From positions 62,001 to 126,000 of the forward strand of contig JAFQZU010000005.1 in the NCBI GenBank assembly GCA_017405805.1: a stretch of 64,000 nucleotides of DNA, written 5' to 3'. The notes under the pieces were generated by a model. The model was given only the letters and a program-made list of their open reading frames with translations. It made no database searches and was not told the origin of the DNA. This stretch comes from Lachnospiraceae bacterium (GTDB taxonomy: Bacteria; Bacillota; Clostridia; Lachnospirales; Lachnospiraceae). Positions 1 through 8,291 of this stretch are shown here, in pieces. Numbering within the stretch: position 1 is the first letter of the stretch; every line of letters begins with the position of its first letter. The translations under genes and the position numbers were made by a program.

Positions 1-475
1 GGGCGGAGAAAGCGGCGCTCATGCCGCACATGATGACGCGCCGCCGCTCATTGGAGTGGAAGCGGAAGAGCCTCCCCATCATGTCGCTGATACTGCCGCC
101 CAGCTGCAGTGCCGCTCCTTCGCGCCCGGCGCTGCCGCCGCCCAGATGGGTGAGGACCGTGGACAAAAAGATGAGGGGCGCCATCTGCGGGGGCACGTGT
201 TCCCCGCTCCGGATTGCCGAGATCACGGTATTGGTACCCTTGTCCTCACGGCTGCCGATCCGGTGGTAGCAGAAGATGATGGCGCATCCCAGCAGGGGAA
301 GCAGAAAGAGAACCTGCGGATGGGCATCGCGCAGGTTCGTTGCAAATCGAATGGCTATGGCAAAAAGACTGCCGAAAAGGCCGATCACAAGTCCGCAGAC
401 GGTTCCGAAGAGGATCCATCGGACGGACGCGATCGATGCCGGTTTCCAACTGTAACTGTGTTCAGTGCTGTTCAT
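1..475 (-). CDS. CLC-family anion/proton antiporter, CLC-F (fluoride) type, partial
   Basis: Translating the minus strand from the ATG at 475 gives 158 residues that run off the left edge, so only the N-terminal third of a CLC transporter is present. Seen: a hydrophobic helix at about residues 20-45, another at about 55-70, the CLC motif GSAGREGA at 114-121 and GTNT at 80-83. In chloride CLCs the 80s position reads GSGIP and the later motif GREGP. An Asn-containing GNN-like stretch together with GGSAGREG is, to my knowledge, the mark of the fluoride-exporting CLC-F branch. The fluoride call is inference; CLC membership is firm. It starts 22 bases after the guanylate-kinase-like gene, so the two are probably co-transcribed. 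Its Shine-Dalgarno site is weak. Confidence 0.8.
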   Translation of the reverse strand, partial: MNSTEHSYSWKPASIASVRWILFGTVCGLVIGLFGSLFAIAIRFATNLRDAHPQVLFLLPLLGCAIIFCYHRIGSREDKGTNTVISAIRSGEHVPPQMAPLIFLSTVLTHLGGGSAGREGAALQLGGSISDMMGRLFRFHSNERRRVIMCGMSAAFSA

Positions 476-497
476 GACGTTTTATGTCCCGAATACC

Positions 498-1175
498 TCA
501 GATCTCTTTGAGCTCATCCACAAAGTGGGACTGGATCTCGCTCTCCACGTAACTGTCGATGAATTTCTTCATCATGTGCTTCGCATAGCGGTTTCCGTGA
601 ATGATCTGTCCGAGACGACGGACGGATTTCTCGACGGTGTCGTTGACCAGGACATAGTCGAACTGGTCGGCGCAGAGGATCTGCTCCTGCGCATGGATCA
701 GACGATCCTCCAGCTCTTCCGTACTCTTGGCCCTGAGCCGGATACGCTCTTCCAGCTCCTCCCAGGTAGGCGTCACGAAGAAAATGAGGGTCGCGTCGGA
801 GTACTGTGCTTTCACGCGCATGGAACCGACCACATCCTCGATCAGGATCACGTTCCGGCCCTGGGAGCGGAGCGTCTCGATCGCATGTTTTGTGGATCCG
901 TATCCGATCTTATTATAATACGTATAATCCACGAGCTGGCGGCTGCGGATCATCTGGTCGAATTCCTTGTGGGAAATAAAAAAGTGTTCCCTGCCGTCCT
1001 CTTCTCCCGGACGCATGGCGCGCGTCGTGACAGTGGGGCATTTGACTGCGACAGGGTGAAGCTTCAGATACTCTCTGACCAGCGTCCTTTTACCAACGCC
1101 GGCAGGACCCGATATGACGATCAGCTGCCCGTATGCACCGATTTGATCCAGGTAATCCATCCTGTGTTCTTCCAT
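498..1175 (-). CDS. Guanylate kinase-like protein (225 aa)
   Basis: Guanylate kinases phosphorylate GMP to GDP with ATP in the cytoplasm. Seen: P-loop GPAGVGKRT at residues 23-31, the GMP-binding segment TTRAMRPGEEDGREHFF at about 51-67, and a lid/C-terminal region resembling the family (RLIHAQEQ, DYVLVND). The P-loop has GKR where GKS or GKG is usual, and the C-terminus carries about 30 extra residues, so this may be a diverged paralog rather than the essential Gmk. The start at 1175 is chosen because GGGAGGT sits just upstream; a longer frame to 1262 exists but the extension looks unrelated. It is followed closely by the CLC gene. Confidence 0.85.
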   Translation of the reverse strand: MEEHRMDYLDQIGAYGQLIVISGPAGVGKRTLVREYLKLHPVAVKCPTVTTRAMRPGEEDGREHFFISHKEFDQMIRSRQLVDYTYYNKIGYGSTKHAIETLRSQGRNVILIEDVVGSMRVKAQYSDATLIFFVTPTWEELEERIRLRAKSTEELEDRLIHAQEQILCADQFDYVLVNDTVEKSVRRLGQIIHGNRYAKHMMKKFIDSYVESEIQSHFVDELKEI

Positions 1176-1471
1176 ATTTTTAACCTCCCATCCCCTGCAT
1201 TTACAGCTTGGTAATAGAAAATCGGTTATAAAAATAATATCATAAATATCCATTATTCTCAATCATAACAAAGATTCAATAGTTTACATTGTTAATTGCT
1301 ATTTGACGTATCCTTGTCTATTGTGTAAAAATTAACGCAAACAGGTTAATTATTTCACCGGCATCTTTTCATGTTTCCGGTGATTTGATACAATATTAAC
1401 GTTTACCTGATGTAAATCGCCAGTGTAAGGGATTATTATCGTTGTTGAATGTCTGTTCAACAGAAAGTGTG
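1176..1471. promoter_or_regulatory. Divergent intergenic region between the gmk-like gene and nfnAB
   Basis: This 296-base AT-rich gap separates divergently transcribed genes, so it should carry both promoters. Seen: a 7-bp inverted repeat TCACCGG/CCGGTGA around 1354-1384 with a T-rich loop, and TTGTGTA-AAAA-TTAACGC at 1321-1338. The latter matches 10 of 14 positions of the clostridial Rex consensus as I remember it (TTGTTAA-N4-TTAACAA). No -35/-10 pair is convincing. No RNA gene is recognised. Confidence 0.4.
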
Positions 1472-2353
1472 ATGAAAATGTTCAAAATCCTTAAAAAAGA
1501 GTATCTGGCCCCCACGATCTGCCTCATGGATATCGAGGCGCCAAGGATTGCCAGACACGCGCTCCCCGGACAGTTTGTCATCGTCCGTGTCGATGAGGGC
1601 GGCGAGAGAATACCGCTGACCATCTGCGATTACGATGCAGAAAAGGGCACCGTGCAGATCGTCTTTCAGGTCGTCGGCGGAGAGACCTTCAGAATGCAGA
1701 AACTGGAGGAGGGAGATAGCTTCCTCGATTTTGTCGGCCCTCTCGGAGTGCCTTCCGATCTCACGGAACTCACCCCGGAAGAACTCAGAGAGAAAAAGAT
1801 CTGTTTTATCGCCGGCGGCGTGGGTACCGCACCCGTCTACTGCCAGCTGAAATGGCTTAAGAAAAACGGCGTCGACGTGGATTGCATCCTCGGCGCAAGG
1901 ACGAAGGACATCATCGTTCTGGAAGACGCCATGCGTGAAGTCTCCAATCTGTATGTGTGCACGGATGACGGCAGCTACGGGATCCACGGCAATGTCTGCG
2001 TCGCCCTGCAGCAGCTCTGGGACGAGGGAAAGCGCTATGACCGCGTGATCGCCATCGGCCCTATGATCATGATGAAGTTCGTTTGCGCGCTCACAAAGGA
2101 GCTCGGCGTCGAGACCATCGTCAGCATGAATCCGATCATGGTGGACGGAACCGGCATGTGCGGCGCCTGCCGCCTCGTCGTCGACGGGAAGGTGAAGTTT
2201 GCCTGCGTGGACGGTCCCGAATTCGACGGCCACAAGGTGGATTTCGATCAGGCCATGAAGCGCATGAAGCAGTATGCCACCGAGGAAGGAAGGCTGTATC
2301 TGGCAGCCAAGGAAGGTGACACTCATCACGGCGGCTGCGGCAGCTGCGGCTGA
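1472..2353 (+). CDS. nfnA: NfnA: NADH-dependent ferredoxin:NADP+ oxidoreductase, small subunit
   Basis: Flavin/iron-sulfur subunit of the electron-bifurcating transhydrogenase, which couples ferredoxin and NADH oxidation to NADP+ reduction. Seen: an FAD-binding ferredoxin-reductase fold with PLTICDYD at about residue 47, the nucleotide-binding stretch FIAGGVGTAP near 110, and a C-terminal [2Fe-2S] cysteine cluster (GTGMCGACR, then FACVDGP). The tail HHGGCGSCG is Cys/Gly rich. Length about 293 aa is normal. The same fold is annotated elsewhere as sulfide dehydrogenase beta or dihydroorotate dehydrogenase electron-transfer subunit; the adjacent gltA-like gene decides for Nfn. The start is uncertain: TTG 1442, ATG 1472 and ATG 1478 are all in frame without a strong Shine-Dalgarno site. 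Confidence 0.9.
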   Translation: MKMFKILKKEYLAPTICLMDIEAPRIARHALPGQFVIVRVDEGGERIPLTICDYDAEKGTVQIVFQVVGGETFRMQKLEEGDSFLDFVGPLGVPSDLTELTPEELREKKICFIAGGVGTAPVYCQLKWLKKNGVDVDCILGARTKDIIVLEDAMREVSNLYVCTDDGSYGIHGNVCVALQQLWDEGKRYDRVIAIGPMIMMKFVCALTKELGVETIVSMNPIMVDGTGMCGACRLVVDGKVKFACVDGPEFDGHKVDFDQAMKRMKQYATEEGRLYLAAKEGDTHHGGCGSCG

Positions 2354-2380
2354 TCGGACGGGAAGGAGGATCCAAGAGTA

Positions 2381-3766
2381 ATGGATATGATAAAAAAAGT
2401 TCCTGTCCGTGAACAGGATCCGGAAGTACGCAGCCACAATTTTGACGAGGTGTGCATGGGATACAACAGGGAGGAAGCGGAGCTGGAGGCTTCCCGCTGC
2501 CTCAACTGCAGAAGGCCCCGCTGCGTGGTCGGCTGCCCCGTCAATATCAATATTCCGTCCTTTATCATGAAGATCAAGGACGGCGACATTGCGGGAGCCT
2601 ATGACACGATCAGCGAATCGTCGTCCCTTCCCGCCATCTGCGGCCGCGTATGCCCGCAGGAGACGCAGTGCGAAGGTCTTTGCGTGCGCGGCATCAAGGG
2701 AGAGGCTGTCTCCATCGGAAAACTGGAGCGCTATGTCGCCGATACGGCGAAGGCCATGGGAATAAAGCCCCACAGCGCGGCACGCAGGAACGGGCGCAAA
2801 GTGGCCGTCATCGGATCGGGGCCCGCAGGTCTTTCCTGCGCGGGAGATCTGGCAAAGATGGGCTATGACGTCACGATCTTCGAGGCCCTGCACAGGGCGG
2901 GCGGCGTTCTGGTCTACGGCATTCCCGAATTCCGTCTCCCCAAGAACGCGGTGGTGGACAAGGAGATCGAAAATGTCAAGGCCCTCGGCGTAAAGATCGA
3001 GACCGACGTGGTCATCGGCAAGTCCACGACCATCGACGCCCTGATGAAAGAAGACGGGTTTGAAGCCGTCTTTATCGGCTCCGGCGCAGGTCTTCCCAAA
3101 TTTATGAACATCCCCGGCGAGCAGGCCCTGGGCGTCTTCTCCGCCAACGAGTACCTGACCAGAAGCAATCTGATGGGCGCTTTCAGCGAGAATTCCAGAA
3201 CACCGATCATGCGCGCGAAAAGAGCTGTCATCGTCGGCGGCGGAAACGTGGCCATGGATGCGGCGAGGACCGCGCTCAGGCTTGGCGCCGAGACCCATAT
3301 CGTATACAGAAGAAGCGAAGAGGAGCTTCCCGCCCGTGCGGAGGAAGTCCATCACGCGAAGGAGGAGGGCATCATCTTCAACCTTCTGACCAACCCCGTA
3401 AGGATCAACGCTGACGAGAACGGCTGGGTAAAGAGCGTGACATGCCTTCGGATGGAACTGGGCGAGCCCGATGCATCCGGCCGCCGCAGACCCGTCGAAG
3501 TCCCCGGCTCCGAATTTGACATTGCATGCGACTGCGTCATCATGTCCCTCGGGACCAGCCCCAACCCGCTGATCTCCTCCACAACGAAGGGACTTGATAT
3601 CAACCGCTGGAAGTGCATCGAGGCCGACGAGAACAGCGGACAGACCTCCAAGAAGGGCGTTTTTGCGGGCGGCGACGCCGTGACGGGCGCCGCTACGGTC
3701 ATTCTGGCCATGGGTGCCGGACGGGCCGCCGCAAAAGGTATTGACGAGTACCTCAGCGCAAACTAA
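2381..3766 (+). CDS. nfnB: NfnB: NADPH-dependent glutamate-synthase-small-subunit-like flavoprotein
   Basis: Large subunit of the NfnAB transhydrogenase, often auto-named NADPH-dependent glutamate synthase (GltA). Seen: two N-terminal cysteine clusters for [4Fe-4S] centres (CLNCRRPRCVVGCP near residue 39 and CGRVCPQETQCEGLC near 87), an FAD-binding GSGPAGLSCAG near 147, an NADPH-binding GGGNVAMDAARTA near 285, and a C-terminal FAGGDAVTGAATVILAMGAGR that closes the FAD site. Length 461 aa is standard. No glutamate synthase large subunit is nearby, while nfnA lies 27 bases upstream, supporting Nfn. GGAAGGAGG precedes the ATG. Confidence 0.93.
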   Translation: MDMIKKVPVREQDPEVRSHNFDEVCMGYNREEAELEASRCLNCRRPRCVVGCPVNINIPSFIMKIKDGDIAGAYDTISESSSLPAICGRVCPQETQCEGLCVRGIKGEAVSIGKLERYVADTAKAMGIKPHSAARRNGRKVAVIGSGPAGLSCAGDLAKMGYDVTIFEALHRAGGVLVYGIPEFRLPKNAVVDKEIENVKALGVKIETDVVIGKSTTIDALMKEDGFEAVFIGSGAGLPKFMNIPGEQALGVFSANEYLTRSNLMGAFSENSRTPIMRAKRAVIVGGGNVAMDAARTALRLGAETHIVYRRSEEELPARAEEVHHAKEEGIIFNLLTNPVRINADENGWVKSVTCLRMELGEPDASGRRRPVEVPGSEFDIACDCVIMSLGTSPNPLISSTTKGLDINRWKCIEADENSGQTSKKGVFAGGDAVTGAATVILAMGAGRAAAKGIDEYLSAN

Positions 3767-3793
3767 GATTAGGATAACGAACCGGATTGTACC

Positions 3794-3833
3794 AAAGGGA
3801 CGCACCGTGTCGGGGACATGGCGCGTCCTTTCG
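3794..3833 (+). terminator. Long hairpin after nfnAB, probable terminator
   Basis: The arm at 3794-3811 pairs with 3815-3831 around a GGG loop, with one bulged G, one A/C mismatch and one G-U pair. The T run after it is short (CCTTTCG), so efficiency is uncertain. Confidence 0.6.
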
Positions 3834-3863
3834 ATGTATCTGAAAACAGAACGGAATCAGACA

Positions 3864-4850
3864 ATGACTGAAATATTGAATATTCCTGCACAGATCCAGA
3901 GGGAGATCTTCGGCAGCAGGGACAATCATATCCGCAAGATCGAGGAGGATCTCCACGTCACGGTCGTCCCCCGCGACGGCGCCGTAAAAGTGTCCGGAGA
4001 GGAGGGGGACGTCCGCAGGGCGGCAGCGATCCTGGAAGAGCTCTCCGGCCTCGCCGCGCACGGAACCGGTATCGCCGAGCAGAGCGTGGACTACGCCCTG
4101 GAGATGAAAGACGAAGCCGCGCCGGATCTTCTGGTCAGCATGGACCGGCAGATCATCTGCCACACCGTGAGCGGCAAGCCTGTCAAGCCCAAGACGCTGG
4201 GACAGAAGAAATATATCGACGCCATCCGCGACAACCTGATCGTCTTCGCCAACGGGCCGGCCGGCACCGGCAAGACATTTCTCGCCATGGCGATGGCCAT
4301 CACGGCCTTCCAGAACAAGGAAGTGGAGCGGATCATCATGACGCGTCCCGCCATTGAGGCGGGGGAGAAGCTCGGGTTTCTTCCCGGTGACCTGCAGAGT
4401 AAGGTGGATCCTTATCTGCGCCCGCTCTACGACGCGCTCTATCAGATCATGGGCGCCGAGAATTTCCGCAAAAATATGGAGAACGGCCTGATCGAAGTGG
4501 CCCCCCTCGCGTACATGCGCGGCAGGACGCTGGACAACGCCTATATCATTCTGGACGAGGCGCAGAATACGACGCCGGAACAGATGAAGATGTTCCTGAC
4601 CCGCTTCGGCTTCGGCTCCCACGCGGTGATCACGGGTGACGCCTCCCAGAAGGACCTGGCGCCCGGCACCCGCTCCGGACTGGATGTGGCGATGCGGGTA
4701 CTGAAAAATGTGGACGGCATCTCGTTTATCAATCTGACGGCAAAGGATGTCGTGCGGCATCCGCTCGTGCAGAAGATCGTCAAGGCCTATGAGGAGTATG
4801 AGAGTCATGGCAGAATTGATCGTCGACATCAGAGCAGAAGAAACGTTTGA
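3864..4850 (+). CDS. phoH: PhoH family protein (328 aa)
   Basis: PhoH-type cytoplasmic ATPase of the superfamily 1 helicase-like fold, linked in bacteria to RNA metabolism and usually encoded next to ybeY, as here. Seen: an N-terminal KH-like region (about 1-100), Walker A GPAGTGKTF near residue 132, Walker B IILDEAQNTTPEQ near 228, and sensor-like TGDASQKDLAPG. Length matches the family. The ATG at 3864 is chosen because it begins the conserved domain; the frame extends upstream into nfnB without family similarity. The 3' end overlaps ybeY by 44 bases, which suggests translational coupling. Confidence 0.95.
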   Translation: MTEILNIPAQIQREIFGSRDNHIRKIEEDLHVTVVPRDGAVKVSGEEGDVRRAAAILEELSGLAAHGTGIAEQSVDYALEMKDEAAPDLLVSMDRQIICHTVSGKPVKPKTLGQKKYIDAIRDNLIVFANGPAGTGKTFLAMAMAITAFQNKEVERIIMTRPAIEAGEKLGFLPGDLQSKVDPYLRPLYDALYQIMGAENFRKNMENGLIEVAPLAYMRGRTLDNAYIILDEAQNTTPEQMKMFLTRFGFGSHAVITGDASQKDLAPGTRSGLDVAMRVLKNVDGISFINLTAKDVVRHPLVQKIVKAYEEYESHGRIDRRHQSRRNV

Positions 4851-5322
4851 CTTCGATATGAAAAAAACCGCTGCCGCCGTATGCGAAGAGGCGCTGCGGC
4901 AGGAGAAATGCCCCTTTGAAGCGCAGATCTCCCTCCTGATCACCACGCCGGAAGAGATCAGGGCCATCAACCGGGAATACCGGGATATCGATTCCGAGAC
5001 GGACGTGCTGTCTTTTCCCGGCGTCGATTTCAATTCGCCCGCTGATTTTTCACTGGCGCAGGAGGATCCTCTCTCCTACACGGATCCGGAGACCGGACAG
5101 CTCATTCTGGGAGACATCGTGCTGAACGCTGCCCGCGTGAAGCAGCAGGCGGCGGAATACGGTCATTCCGAGCGGAGGGAATTCGCCTTCCTGATCGCCC
5201 ACAGCATGCTGCATCTGTGCGGCTATGACCACATGACGCCGGAGGAGGCGCAGGTCATGGAGGAGCGGCAGGAAAAAGTACTGCAGGCGCTCGGGATCAC
5301 AAGAGAGGGTGCAGATGGCTGA
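4807..5322 (+). CDS. ybeY: Endoribonuclease YbeY (rRNA maturation factor)
   Basis: YbeY is a metal-dependent endoribonuclease needed for 16S rRNA 3'-end maturation and ribosome quality control. Seen: the zinc motif HSMLHLCGYDH (HxxxHxxGYDH) near the C-terminus, and the upstream conserved LSFPG and LGDIVLN segments. The length of 171 aa is typical. GAGGAG at 4791-4796 supports the ATG at 4807 rather than the one at 4798. The gene lies inside the end of phoH and itself overlaps the next gene by 8 bases, so phoH-ybeY and the following flavoprotein gene form one operon. Confidence 0.96.
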   Translation: MAELIVDIRAEETFDFDMKKTAAAVCEEALRQEKCPFEAQISLLITTPEEIRAINREYRDIDSETDVLSFPGVDFNSPADFSLAQEDPLSYTDPETGQLILGDIVLNAARVKQQAAEYGHSERREFAFLIAHSMLHLCGYDHMTPEEAQVMEERQEKVLQALGITREGADG

Positions 5323-6613
5323 TAAGAAACAGACGAAGAGAGCGGATATCATCGTGATCGGGGCGGGTGCGTCCGGATGTATGGCGGCTGCCGCCGCTTC
5401 CCTTCAGGGCGCTTCGGTGCTGCTCATCGAAAAGGAAGACCGGATCGGCCGCAAGCTCTACGCCACCGGAAACGGCCGCTGCAATCTCACGAATAAGGAC
5501 ATGCGCGAAGCCTGTTATCACACGGGAGGGGACCGGAAGATCCTTCCCTATATCGAACGCTTCGGTCCCTCCGATCTCTGCGCTTTCTGGCAGCGGCGGG
5601 GGGTCTTTTTCCATGACCGGGACGGCTATGTATACCCCCGGACGGATCAGGCGGCCACCTTCGTGCAGGCCATGGAAAAGGAGCTGGAACGCTGCGGCGT
5701 GCAAATTCTGACCAACACCCGCGCCGTCTCGGTCCTTCCCGTCCGCTCGGAGGGCTTTCGCGTGCGCTGCGAGCAGAGAGACCCCGGACGCAAGGGACGC
5801 CGGACGCCTGCCAGTTTCGAAGCGGCGTCGCGCAAACTGATCCTGTCCGCGGGCGGCCTTGCGGGGCCGCAGTTCGGCTGTACGGGGGACGGATATCTCT
5901 TTGCGGGGGAACTGGGACACGGCGTGCTCGATCCGCTTCCCGCGCTCACGCCGCTCCGGAGCAGCGATCCGCTCTTAAAGACGGCCTCCGGCGTGCGCGC
6001 CGCGGCTTCCATTGCGCTCCTTGTGGATGGTTTCGAGACAGATAGGGCGGAGGGCGAGATCCAGTTCACGGCGGACAGCATTTCGGGGATCCCGGCCTTC
6101 CAGATCAGCGCAAAGGCGTCCAGAGCCCTGGCACAGGGGCGAAGGGTGCAGGTGCGTCTGGATCTGCTTCCCGAGTTTACGGATCCCGTGTGGGAGACCG
6201 AAAAAGAGCGCCGTCTGTCCGAGGACAAGGGGCAGATGCTGGGGCGCTTTTACGGCGGTTTGATCAATGCGGGGCTTTTGCAGCTCATTTTGAGGAGACG
6301 GGGACTGCAGGCGGAGAATAAGGCATATAAGCTTTCGCAGGAGATCCTCGGGGGGATCCTTGACGATATGCGGACGCTCTGTTTTGACGTATGCGGAACG
6401 GGCGGATTTGAGAAGGCGCAGACGACTTCGGGCGGCGTTCCCCTTCAGGAACTGGACGACGATCTGGAGTCGAAGCGGATTCCCGGTCTTTTCTTCACCG
6501 GGGAGACAGTGGATGTGGACGGATTGTGCGGAGGCTACAATCTGCAGTGGGCCATGACGGGGGGATTTCTCGCGGGCTCGAAGGCCGGCGCGGACGTGCG
6601 CCACGGAATGTGA
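5315..6613 (+). CDS. NAD(P)/FAD-dependent oxidoreductase, YhiN/HI0933 (BaiN-like) family
   Basis: Predicted cytoplasmic flavoprotein of unknown substrate. Seen: the Rossmann FAD motif IVIGAGASGCMAA at about residues 12-24, the family motif YATGNGRCNLTN near 51-62, and a C-terminal GLFFTGETVDVDGLCGGYN segment that contacts FAD. Length 432 aa fits HI0933 proteins. The ATG at 5315 has AGAGAGGG just upstream and overlaps the ybeY stop. Clostridial relatives are sometimes named BaiN (bile-acid reductase), but nothing here supports that substrate. The neighbouring gene encodes another flavoprotein. Confidence 0.9.
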   Translation: MADKKQTKRADIIVIGAGASGCMAAAAASLQGASVLLIEKEDRIGRKLYATGNGRCNLTNKDMREACYHTGGDRKILPYIERFGPSDLCAFWQRRGVFFHDRDGYVYPRTDQAATFVQAMEKELERCGVQILTNTRAVSVLPVRSEGFRVRCEQRDPGRKGRRTPASFEAASRKLILSAGGLAGPQFGCTGDGYLFAGELGHGVLDPLPALTPLRSSDPLLKTASGVRAAASIALLVDGFETDRAEGEIQFTADSISGIPAFQISAKASRALAQGRRVQVRLDLLPEFTDPVWETEKERRLSEDKGQMLGRFYGGLINAGLLQLILRRRGLQAENKAYKLSQEILGGILDDMRTLCFDVCGTGGFEKAQTTSGGVPLQELDDDLESKRIPGLFFTGETVDVDGLCGGYNLQWAMTGGFLAGSKAGADVRHGM

Positions 6614-6620
6614 GGTATCA

Positions 6621-8264
6621 ATGATTCGGATCACACAGTGCAGCATACCCTGCGGGGCGGGACAGGAGGCCCTGGCGGACAGGCTCCGGAACATGCTGAA
6701 AATGACGAAAGGCGAGTGGGAACGCTGCAGCTTCCGCATTGTAAGGCATTCGGTGGACGCGCGCAGGAAGCCGCAGCTCCTCGACGTCTATTCCGCCGAG
6801 GTCATGACGCCCCTTGGCGCAGCAGGCGAAAGAAAGCTCGTAAAAAAGCTCCGTTCCAGGAATATAAGCACTGCCGAGCCCGTGCGCTATCGGTTTCCCT
6901 CCTCCGGCTCCGAGCCGCTCCGTCACAGACCCGTCGTGATCGGCGCAGGGCCCGCGGGGCTTTTCTGCGCGCTCTTTCTGGCAGAGCACGGCTACCGTCC
7001 CCTTGTCCTGGAACGGGGGGCCGCGATGGAGGAGAGGATCGCAGACGTCCGCCGCTTCTGGGAGACGGGGGAACTCAACCCGGATTCCAACGTCCAGTTC
7101 GGCGAGGGCGGCGCGGGAACTTTCTCGGACGGAAAGCTCAACACGCAGGTCAACGACCGGACGGGAAGGATAGCAAAAGTCCTGGAGACATTTGTGGAAG
7201 CAGGCGCGCCGCAGGACATTCTCTACGAAAATCTCCCGCACATCGGTACGGACAAGCTCCGGAAAGTGGTGCCCGCCCTGCGGGAACGGATCATACGGGC
7301 CGGCGGAGAAGTGCGTTTTGGCGCCAGAGTGAGCGGATTTGACATCGAGAACGGCGCCCTTAAATCCGTCATCGTGAACGGGAGCGAGAAGATCGAAGCC
7401 CAGGCAGTGATCCTGGCCCCGGGACACAGCGCCAGGGACACGGTCCGCACGCTGTTCGCGCTGGGCGTTCCGATGGAGCAGAAGAACTTCGCGGTGGGCA
7501 TGCGCGTCAGCCACTCGCAGTCCATGATCGACCGCAGTCAGTACGGGATCGCGGACGGGAATGAGAGAAGGGCGCTTGGGCTTTCGCCCGCCCCCTACAA
7601 ACTCACGGCCAAAGCCGCCTCCGGGCGCGGCGTCTACACCTTCTGCATGTGCCCCGGCGGGTACGTGGTGAACGCCTCCTCCGAGCCGGGCCGGCTTGCC
7701 GTCAACGGCATGAGTGATTACGACCGCGGCAGCGGGCGGGCGAACAGCGCCGTTGTCATGACAGTAGGCAGGGAAGAATTCGGGGACGGCGTACTGGACG
7801 GCCTCCTGTTCCAGGAGCGGTTGGAAGAGCGCGCCTATAGACTCGGAAACGGAAAGATCCCCGCTCAGCCTTATCCCGATTTCCGGGCCGGCGCTGCGGG
7901 GAGTGATCTGCTTGCGGATCCCTGCGGAGCGGTATCGGCGGAAGAGCTGTGCGTGCGCGGAGACGTCGTACGCGCTCCCATGCACACGCTGCTTCCGGCT
8001 TCACTCACACAGGACTTTATAGAAGGAATGGAGGCCTTCGGCCGCAGGATCGAAGGATTTGCCTCTGAAGATGCGTGGGTCCTGGGAATGGAGAGCAGGA
8101 CATCCTCGCCGGTGCGCATCCTGCGGGACGATGCGATGCGCTCGCCCGTGGACGGCCTGTATCCCTGCGGAGAAGGGGCCGGCTATGCGGGAGGGATCAC
8201 ATCCGCCGCCGCAGACGGGATCCGCGTCGCGGAGGCGGTCGCAGCCCGCTTTGCGCCCCTTTGA
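6621..8264 (+). CDS. FAD-dependent dehydrogenase-like protein (COG2509 family, 547 aa)
   Basis: Uncharacterised flavoprotein family widespread in Firmicutes. Seen: an N-terminal domain of about 85 residues (MIRITQCSIP onwards), then the FAD-binding VVIGAGPAGLFCALFLAEHG around residue 105, a glutamate ending the second strand (LERG), the conserved block NVQFGEGGAGTFSDGKLNT near 157, and a C-terminal GLYPCGEGAGYAGGITSAA. It begins 7 bases after the preceding flavoprotein and ends the phoH operon. The substrate cannot be inferred. Confidence 0.88.
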   Translation: MIRITQCSIPCGAGQEALADRLRNMLKMTKGEWERCSFRIVRHSVDARRKPQLLDVYSAEVMTPLGAAGERKLVKKLRSRNISTAEPVRYRFPSSGSEPLRHRPVVIGAGPAGLFCALFLAEHGYRPLVLERGAAMEERIADVRRFWETGELNPDSNVQFGEGGAGTFSDGKLNTQVNDRTGRIAKVLETFVEAGAPQDILYENLPHIGTDKLRKVVPALRERIIRAGGEVRFGARVSGFDIENGALKSVIVNGSEKIEAQAVILAPGHSARDTVRTLFALGVPMEQKNFAVGMRVSHSQSMIDRSQYGIADGNERRALGLSPAPYKLTAKAASGRGVYTFCMCPGGYVVNASSEPGRLAVNGMSDYDRGSGRANSAVVMTVGREEFGDGVLDGLLFQERLEERAYRLGNGKIPAQPYPDFRAGAAGSDLLADPCGAVSAEELCVRGDVVRAPMHTLLPASLTQDFIEGMEAFGRRIEGFASEDAWVLGMESRTSSPVRILRDDAMRSPVDGLYPCGEGAGYAGGITSAAADGIRVAEAVAARFAPL

Positions 8265-8291
8265 AGCGAAGGGGAACGGGGCGCCTTCTGC

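Noticed and set aside
1457..3805. A 782-codon open frame on the minus strand across nfnAB
   Set aside because: It is antisense to two clearly conserved genes; high GC makes such long shadow frames common here (also at 17124-19379 and 22447-24288).
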